DNA of 64,000 nucleotides from Diphasiastrum complanatum (Eukaryota; Streptophyta; Lycopodiopsida; Lycopodiales; Lycopodiaceae). Below are positions 56,791 to 64,000 of the stretch, in pieces. The notes beneath the pieces were generated by a model, which was given only the letters and a program-made list of their open reading frames with translations, did not search any database and was not told the origin of the DNA. Position numbers and translations under genes: made by a program. The stretch spans positions 4,938,061 through 5,002,060 of the forward strand of contig CM055103.1 of NCBI GenBank assembly GCA_029204225.1, given 5' to 3'. Within the stretch, counting starts at the first letter, position 1. Each line of letters opens with the position of its first letter.

Positions 56791-57919
56791 AAAATTCTGG
56801 TCGAAGGTAATATTTCTTGAGTCTGGATCCATTAATTCGTGTCAGTAATAGTTCACATTCAGGTGATTGGAGTTGTACAAAACCATTCTCGAACACCTCT
56901 ATGACTTTATACGATCCAAGCCATCTCATATGAAGTTTTCCAGGGAACTTTTGATGTCGACTATCATAAATCAGCGCAAAGTCATCAGTTTTAAAATCAC
57001 ATTTTCTGATACGATTGTCATATTTTTTCTTCCATTGTTGCTGGAGTTCCACCGTCAATTTTTGTGAATTGACTCGAGCTTCAGATAGTTCTTCAATATT
57101 GGTCAACCTTTCGTTAATACATTCTGCATTTGTTCGTTGAGCTCGAATACAAAAAGTTGTCACCTCAAATTCAATAGGCAAAATAGGATGCATACCATAT
57201 GTAAGAAAATATGGTGTTTGCTTCGTTGTGATCTTTTCAGTGTTACAATAAGCCCAGAGAACTGATGATAATTTTTTATCCCAAATTGTCGCATGTGCAA
57301 TAGTAACCTTGTTCAGGATCTTACATAATATTCCATTAACTCTCTCAGTCAACCTGTTTGCTTTTGGATTATATGGGGTTGTCTTTCTATGTTTAATCAG
57401 AAAATATGTTGTCAGCAGCCGTATTGTGTCATTTAGAAAATGTGTACCACGGTCGCTTACTAGTTCAAGTGGGCAACCATATCTTGTGATTATAAATTTA
57501 AATAAGAATGCCGCGACAGTTTTTGCATCGTTTCGTTTCATCACTTCTGCTTCAACATTCTTTGTAGCATAATCCGTTGCAACAAGAATATAACGACATT
57601 TCGTATGTCGAGTCACAAGTTTGATTGGACCAACAAAGTCAATCCCCCACTTCTCAAATGGTGCAAGAGGCGTCAATGGCCAATTCATTGCTTTTGTAGG
57701 CTTACCAGATCTCTGGCATAAATCACATGAACGAATAAAAGTTGATACATCCTTGAATATAGTTGGCCACCAGTACTTGGCAGTCAATATTTTATTAATA
57801 GTATTCTTTAAAGCAAAGTGTCCGCCAGCATCGTTTGAATGATTGGCTTGAACAATCTTTTTAATATCTGATGTTTCGAGACATCTTCTAAGTTGATAAT
57901 TAGCACCAAGCTTGTGCAT
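56771..57919 (-). pseudogene. gypsy copy 2: integrase (382-codon open frame)
   Basis: N-terminal zinc finger with HSNDAGGHFALKNTI and SCDLCQRSGKP (His, His, Cys, Cys). Core: WGIDFVGPIKL (first Asp), ATDYATKNVEAE, LVSDRGTHFLND (second Asp), PYNPKANRLTERVNGIL (Glu in TERVN), so the DDE residues are all there. The C-terminal part has FALIYDSRHQKFPGKLHMRW and GSYKVIEVFENGFVQLQ, a GPY/F-like module; no chromodomain follows. The frame starts at a Met inside the pol polyprotein, so it is not an independent gene; upstream RNase H is frameshifted. It inserts element DNA into chromosomes. Confidence 0.88.
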
Positions 57920-59463
57920 GATATTCTTAATAATCGTATAAGGTGTTACCTTATATTAAAAAACTGTCTTTTTCTCCAAATCATAACCATCCGAATATAT
58001 CTAATGCTTGAGATAAGTAATGATATCAGAATATAATGAATTTGTGGAAGAAATTTCAAATAGATTTTTGTCTGGAAAATCATCATTAATTGGCTTTTCA
58101 ACTTTTCCCGTGCTGAGTCGCGATAGATAGTCAACATTCGTATGATATTTTCCTTGGCAAAGTTCTACTTGATAAGTGAATTCCTGCAGAAGTAGAACCC
58201 ATCGAGCAATTTATCCTGATAAATTTGGTTTATTTACAAGATACTTTAAAGCATAGTGATATATCCCAGCAAATAATGCCAAAATTTTTTAACAGTGAAA
58301 ATCATTCAAAGTGCTTCTCTTTTTGTAGTTGAATAATTTTTCTCCGAAGCATTGAGTTGTCAACTCGCATAGTATATGGGATGATCTTTTTTCTGATCGT
58401 CCTTCTGGCTTAGAAAGACGCCAATAGCAAATGCAAAAATATCAACATAACTATGAAATAAAATAGCCCAGTTGGGTGGTCTCAAAATAGGAGCATTGAT
58501 CAATCTCTGCTTAAGTTCTTCGAACGCTTTCTGCTGTTCATTCGTCCACAAGTATACCACTTGTTTCCTGAGTAGATGCGTAAGAGCGGCGGAATAGAGA
58601 CATGATTTTGGATAAATCTCCAATAATAGCCAACATGTCCTAAGAAAGCTCTTAGTTCACGTAAATTGGTTGGTATCAGGAGATTCTTTATAAGCTCGAC
58701 TTTATCTTTATCGACCTCTATTCCTCTGTTTGATATTCTGTGTCCAAGTAATATTCCTTCTTTCATACCAAAAAAACATTTCTTTGGATGAAGGGATAAA
58801 CAAGTATCTCGACATCGTTGCAATGTAAGTTTCAGCTTTTGTAGATGTGTCTTTATATCACTATATACACAGAAATCATCAAAAAGAATTTCAAGAAAAA
58901 TTCTTAGGAAGGCAGTGAAGATTAACATCATGATTTGCTGAAAAGTCGTTGTTGTGTTGCAAAGACCAAAGGGCATGTTGTTGTAGGCATAAGTGCCCCA
59001 ATCCATAGTGAACGTGGTCTTTGAACGATCCTCCTTTCTCACTCCAACCTGATTATAACCAGAGAAACTGTCACAGAAACTGTAACGCTCTTGACCAGCA
59101 ACCTGATCTAAGATAGAATCTGTGAAGGGCAGAGGATGATGATCCTTGTGGCAGCATTAAGCTTTCGGAAATCCTAGCATATTCGTATTTTGCTAGTCTT
59201 CTTCTTTGGAACAACAACAATGGGTGAAACTCATTCACTACTTAAGACGAGATAGATAATACCTGCCTTAAGGTGCTTGTTGAGTTCGTCCTTAACCATG
59301 AGGGAGTACTTTGGATTGAGACGATACTATCTTTGTCGAACAGGTACAACATCTTCTTTAAGATCAATATGGTGCTCTCCAAATTCTGCAAGTATACCTT
59401 TCAAATCGTCGAGCGACCAGGCAAAAACATCTTGATACTCCTTCAGTAATTTTGTGAATTCCG
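57920..59463 (-). pseudogene. gypsy copy 2: RT and RNase H
   Basis: 58500-59042 is RT: SKTTFTMDWGTYAYNNMPFG, LCNTTTTFQQIM and FDDFCVYSDIKTHLQKLK, where FDD is the catalytic pair, then KEGILLGHRISNRGIEVDKD. 58360-58623 starts RNase H (QQKAFEELKQRLINAP). 57946-58137 holds a further RNase H piece. The RT entry (about 59050-59440) is frameshifted. Frames are separate, so the polyprotein is broken. Confidence 0.85.
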
Positions 59464-59875
59464 CTAATTTCGATTCTCCAAGTGACTTTGAAATATGCAC
59501 AAATCTGCCAGGTGCAAGTTCAATTTGTTCAATAGAATCTGGTAGAATGATACCTTATGTCGTACTAGCCTTGGTATGGCAATGAATTTCACGCATGGTT
59601 GACTCCATAGATATATTCTTTTCGTCAGCCTGGTTTTTGTTACCAAATTCGTGTTCAGATTCGTCACTCGAATCATCATCAGACTCTTTCGAGTTCGTGT
59701 CTGCATCGTTAATTTCTTTATTCAAAACATCCGCTTCAGCATTACAGACATCGAAGAATTCTTCTTCGTCAATATTCTCATAACATTCAAAATATTGCAC
59801 TTCGATGTCAGATGCATTAGAAAAAATATTTAAAGCATAAGAAGAATCTTCTGAGATAAAACTGGTGTCAGACAA
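59464..59875 (-). pseudogene. gypsy copy 2: acidic linker before RT
   Basis: MSDTSFISEDSSYALNIF, then a highly acidic run ESDDDSSDESEHEF; equals 1845-2354 in copy 1. Function unknown; it lies between protease and RT in the polyprotein. Confidence 0.7.
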
Positions 59876-60462
59876 GGAGTTTCACCTTCATATTTGTCAC
59901 GACTCCAGGTGATTATTTGTTTTGCTGGCTTACCTCGATTATTGGTCTCACCAGTCTGAAATCTCAACTCTCTAGATTTTCAATGAACACTTGCATTTGA
60001 TTGATAAATCCAGGGCCGTCAAATTAGCACAGAATAAGAGGGCAAACCAAGTGGTTTGATAACTATAAAATTCATTGTGAAAGGCTTGGCTTGAATATAA
60101 ACAGTGACATCCTTCAATTCTCCAACAGGTTTTCGTTGCGTCGAATCAGCTAACTTGATATTTTGTTGTGTCAGTTGAATGTCAGTCAGCCCTAAAGCAT
60201 GAGCTGTGTCTTCTGTTATTATGTTCACGCTGGAACCAGAGTCTATTGGCACTTTTTCAATTAAGCAACCCACAATGGTAACATCAATTTCAGGTGCACC
60301 GAGATCACCTAAATCAATAGACAATACACCAGCATCTGGCAAAGAAATTTTTTTCTTATTTTTGAAGGCAGAAAGACCTTTCAGTTGCTTTCGATAAGAA
60401 GTGTTATCTGCCAACAGTTGCTCAAAAGTGATGTTCGGATGAAGAGATCCAATATCAGTCAC
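59876..60462 (-). pseudogene. gypsy copy 2: protease
   Basis: 60019-60462 carries a retropepsin-like domain: EIDVTIVGCLIEKVPIDSGS with catalytic DSG, then SVNIITEDTAHALGL, IKLADSTQ, GELKDVTVYI and FIVIKPLGLPSYSVLI. The R-P-W end, present in copy 1, lies just beyond a frameshift. Copy 1 has lost the DSG half. Confidence 0.85.
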
Positions 60463-62341
60463 TATTAGTCCTTCATCTTTGATTTCGAGATTGGCTTGTC
60501 AATAACAACACTAGACAATTTAGTCTTCGGTACTTCATCGTCCCCTTCCTCGAATGTGACTACCCTCTCTGCAGCAGCTGATTGAAGTTCAGTGTTGATA
60601 ATTTCTTTCACTTCTGCTGAGATGTCTTTTGCAAATAATTTTGTAGCATTGCGGTCATAGTCGGGTCATCTTTAAGATCTTCTTTAGTCGTAGATTTGTT
60701 CGTTGATTTGCTAGAAGATTTCTTCTTCAAAGATTTTCTGCACTTCGTTAAAGATTTCTGTTCGAGTTTCGAGGAGCCTTTGCTTCTCGTTGTGACTTTG
60801 AATATCTTCTCTACGTCACTTGGCCAAGATTGGTCATCTATCTTCGCCAATTTTCCTTCAATAACATCAATCCTCTGTACCACAGCATCAGTTGAAGCTT
60901 TTGCTTTCGAGTCTGCAGCAACTGGTGTTGCTACATACTGATACTTAGGTCACAACTTCTGCGGCTGAGGGCAGTCAGGATACTTGTGGCCAGGCTCCCT
61001 ACAGTTCAAGCATAACGGTCCATAATCAATCGGCTTTCGTGGCTGAGGACAGTCAGGTGAAAAATGTCCTGGCTCTCCACAGTTGTAACATTTGCCCGAG
61101 ACTGGTTTAGTCGCGGTTTGTGACCTCATCGCTGGTCCAACAAATTCAGGAGGATTGTGTCTTCTTGGTGCGAACTTTGGTCTGTCCTGTTGGGCTGATG
61201 CTGCAGTACCTTGAACATAATTAGTAGTCGCATCATTCTGAAAAATAAAAAGTACCTCTTGGACAGGATCTTCAATATACTTTACATTCACTATGGTGCA
61301 GTCTTCTTTAGTATGTCCAGAAGTTCCACATTTCGTACACCACATTCCTGAGTTAGAAGAAGATGCTTTTGTCTTTTGTCTGCAACTTCAAAGATCTGCA
61401 CTTTCAAATCATTAAACTTTTTATTAAGATCAGTCGTATTACTCTTCCAAAGCTTTTCGACTTTAGAAGTTGACGACTTATCCTCGATGGTTTTCGTGTC
61501 GTCCTTTCGCTTGGATTGTCGTTTACTTCTTTTCTCTCCTTTATCAGCTTCTAATTCCGATGAACCATTGCTATCAGACTTCGAGCTTGAAAAACTGGAG
61601 CTTTATTCAGAATCTGAATCATCTTCGCTATCGCTAGAATCAGTTTTAGACTTACGAGATCTTTTAGTTGAGCGTCGCTTTCATATTAGTTCTGAGGTCT
61701 CGAAGTTTTTAGCACTAGCTATTATTGCTGCTAAGGAAGTCATGTCCCCTTGTCTGCAATACCGATCAAAATTTGGTGGTAAACCAGCCAAAAACCATTT
61801 GATCTGCATATCAACAAGATATACACCGGTTAGTTTTCCTATAATATTCTTAACCTTTTGTGTATATTTTTGAAGAGATTCTTTCGTCTTTTTCTAAACA
61901 TTGTTCAGACGTTCGAGAATTCTGGATTTATAACCGATTTCTCTGAACTGGTTCAGAAACGCATCTTTCAATAGTATCCAGGTTCCTAACGACCTGGTTC
62001 AACTTGACTGTACCATATGCGTGCCTTCTTTCTCAGCAGACCAGGAAAGGTTCGCAGTTTGTCTATGTCAGTTCCTTCGTTATTTGCATTAGCGATTGAC
62101 TCAAATTGTGAGACATAACTATCTGCAATATCAGAAGTAGTCCCTTTAAAATAATCGTACTTAATTTTTGAGATAGAAGTGAAACATGCAGCAGGACCCT
62201 CTATACCGAAGCTAATTAGGAGTTCAAGTAACTGGCAGTGATCTTGTCAAGATTTCTTTGACTCACACTCTCACGTTGTCTTTGAAAAAATTTCTCTCTA
62301 AGCTTACAGTATCGTTCTAATCGAGATTCTCTATCTGACAT
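60463..62341 (-). pseudogene. gypsy copy 2: gag with three zinc knuckles
   Basis: Starts with the ATG at 62341-62339 (MSDRESRLERY as in copy 1). The capsid part is frameshifted (61680-62300). 60950-61345 carries three boxes, CTKCGTSGHTKEDC, CYNCGEPGHFSPDC and CLNCREPGHKYPDC, all CX2CX4HX4C, separated by a 60-residue and a short Pro-rich spacer. A Ser/Lys-rich tail follows at 60608-60883. Gag packages element RNA; broken by indels here. Confidence 0.85.
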
Positions 62342-62384
62342 ACACTAGAAATAAAGATGGATGCGTCAGTTTTCTTATAACTTT

Positions 62385-62395
62385 CAACGGCGCCA
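62385..62395 (-). other. Eroded tRNA-Asp primer site (gypsy copy 2)
   Basis: Only TGGCGCCGTTG remains (plus strand caacggcgcca), five bases from the LTR; the rest of the 18-base site seen at 4661-4678 is missing. Confidence 0.75.
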
Positions 62396-62400
62396 AAAAT

Positions 62401-63670
62401 TGGTATATGTCATACTATACCAACAAGATTAATATAGATTTTGTAGTAAATAATGTCGAACCCACAGAGGACAACGTTAGAAAGTTATGTATTTGGTACA
62501 ATTTATGATTTATTTCGAGTGAAGTAGCTTTGAGCATTATTCTGGTTGTCAACGGACATTAGAAAGTAACCAGTATTACTTATGTTGGGGTGTGTAGTGC
62601 TAATAATTTCTAAACAACAGTCTTGCCTCTATCAAATCAAATGAAATGCATTCTACAGGTGAGATGTTATCAGAGTAGTACAACAATACTACACTCCGGC
62701 TGAGGTGTCAACAGAGAGTCGAGAAATGTTCGATGTATTCGTGGTTGTGCAGACAATTAATTAATCGCATTCGCAAACTGTTCGTTTCTAGACAGAAGTC
62801 CTCAACAACTTAAGTCCAAATTAATGGTTAAAGAACACGTATAGTTTTAGAGCACGTTAGAAACTTATGTTAGTTACAATCAGGAACACAGATCAGAGAC
62901 TCAATTCTTCAGACAGGGATCGTCATCTCATATGTATACATACAGTTTTATTCAATGATCGTGCTAGACTATACCAAATGTAGTCGTTATTCTAGTGCCA
63001 AAAAGAAAGTATTCGCGATAGACAAATATGAGAATTTTAAGACAGTTCCTTAGAGCATATTTACGGATACACAGCAAACGACTATAATGCGCTAGAGAGT
63101 CTGTCTGATCAGAGAGTAATTCATGTAATGCCTTAGAGATTGCTAGTAGACTCATGATCACTCACACTCAACAGTGTGGAGAATAGAGATAAGGGAGAAT
63201 AACTCTCAGCACTATATTCACTTCTTCAACCTCTTACATATGCATAAACTCTTCTCTCTTGATGGTCGAGACTGAAGCATGAGATCAATATATGTTCTAC
63301 AGGGCGAACACACACACCTCTAAAACAACAGGTGCGGCGCTCCCGCGAAAAGGTCTAGTTAACATTTAGGTTGAGTATATGTTCAATTATACCACAAGAG
63401 GTATATTTAACTAAGAGTTAAAATTACTCTAGTTTAACATGGCGATTCATATCTTAGTCGTTTCGCGTGGATGACCTAGTAAAGGCTATCCAAGGTAATG
63501 TCTTCCCTTTTAAAGGTCTTGCCCTTAAATACAAGGCAAGTACTTAGGAGATATATTCTCGAAAAATGACTTAGGCCTCTTCATGATTTATCTTTATCCA
63601 GCTCATATCTTCATTTTCGAGTATATCATATAGGTTGATATTCAATATTTAACATTTTCGTGGCATCACA
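62401..63670 (-). repeat. 5' LTR of gypsy copy 2 (about 1270 bp)
   Basis: TGGTATATGTC to GGCATCACA on the plus strand, alignable along its length with 4684-5883 with several indels. The outer flank is gttcc. Confidence 0.9.
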
Positions 63671-64000
63671 GTTCCAGGCACTTCCCAGAATTTGTGAAGT
63701 GAGAGAAAGCCACTTCACGTAAAATGTGAAGTGAGAGATTTTCAACGTCCTCGTCCGCGTCAACATTCCCTGATTCATTGACCGTATATATCATGTACAG
63801 TTGTCACACAAGCCAAATACTTCCGAGTATAACGGCTTACCTAATTAGGTGACAAATATTTACTATAATTAATACATGGATGAATTCTATAAATGGATCA
63901 TCCAGGCACATTGTACGTGATGCTTGGTCCATGAGACGAATGATTTTGAGCCTCCCAGTTACGCCATCATTCTGGTTGTAACTGCTATTTTGTTGTGCTT
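63671..64000 (+). repeat. copia B LTR, 5' part (runs off the right edge)
   Basis: Matches 47149-47480 (gttccaggcacttcccag... versus gttccaagcacttcccag...) to the end of the window. It starts one base after the TG start seen at 47148, abutting the gypsy LTR. Confidence 0.87.

Larger units (their letters stand above)
56771..63670 (-). mobile_element. Ty3/gypsy retrotransposon, copy 2
   Basis: Same family as 1-5883, better preserved. Right to left: 5' LTR (62401-63670), eroded tRNA-Asp primer site, gag with three zinc knuckles, protease, acidic linker, RT, RNase H and an intact integrase frame. No 3' LTR was found in the 700 bp left of pol, so the element is either truncated or continues through the split ORF at 49369-56055. 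It lies against the first base positions of a copia B LTR at 63671. Confidence 0.88.

Noticed and set aside
61376-61873. 165-codon plus-strand frame
   Set aside because: Antisense of gypsy gag; the Ser/Leu-rich content mirrors the acidic and charged gag codons.

Overview
This 64 kb window is plant nuclear DNA made almost entirely of nested, mostly broken retrotransposons. I see no ordinary host gene, no rRNA, no tRNA gene and no CRISPR array. The evidence for a land plant is: Ty1/copia elements primed by initiator-Met tRNA (TGGTATCAGAGC beside the LTR), Ty3/gypsy elements with a tRNA-Asp primer site (TGGCGCCGTTG core), 5-bp target duplications, and plant-style gag and pol proteins. The amount of nested LTR DNA suggests a large repeat-rich genome; I cannot name the species.

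Layout. 1-5883: gypsy copy 1 (minus strand), decayed, with its 5' LTR at 4684-5883, abutting a copia RT fragment (5884-6817). 6818-9401: a second gypsy family (minus) with an unusual gag; its gag is cut by the 3' LTR of another copia (9402-11818). 11819-13670: a polypyrimidine tract of about 1 kb, small duplications and a TA microsatellite. 13860-15710: a plus-strand gag related to the one at 8429-9401, with no pol behind it, followed by an LTR-like leader with long CT repeats. 16980-18460: 5' end of a further copia. 18460-27000: mostly unclassified DNA with a GC-rich block, a SINE-like scrap and a LINE tail. 27010-27970: a copia integrase. 28569-31910: LTR-like DNA and minisatellites. 31915-33670: a deleted gypsy (gag joined to RNase H). 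34235-37240: a copia, minus strand. 37646-49155: a complex of one copia family ('copia B') with LTRs in inverted and tandem order and a 5.4 kb non-autonomous LTR element inside its RNase H. 49369-56055: an unidentified ORF split by an apparently intact copia (50032-55892). 56771-63670: gypsy copy 2, minus strand, followed by another copia B LTR that runs off the window.

The centrepiece is the copia at 50032-55892. It has two 653-bp LTRs that I read as identical, a TGGAG target duplication, a primer site, a polypurine tract and one 1316-codon gag-pol ORF with its catalytic residues present. It looks recently inserted and potentially autonomous. The ORF it interrupts, downstream of gypsy copy 2 on the same strand, reads in frame across the target site and may be an extra ORF of that gypsy element or a host gene. 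I found no undescribed biological system beyond these mobile-element structures. Family labels such as 'copia B' are local to this annotation.
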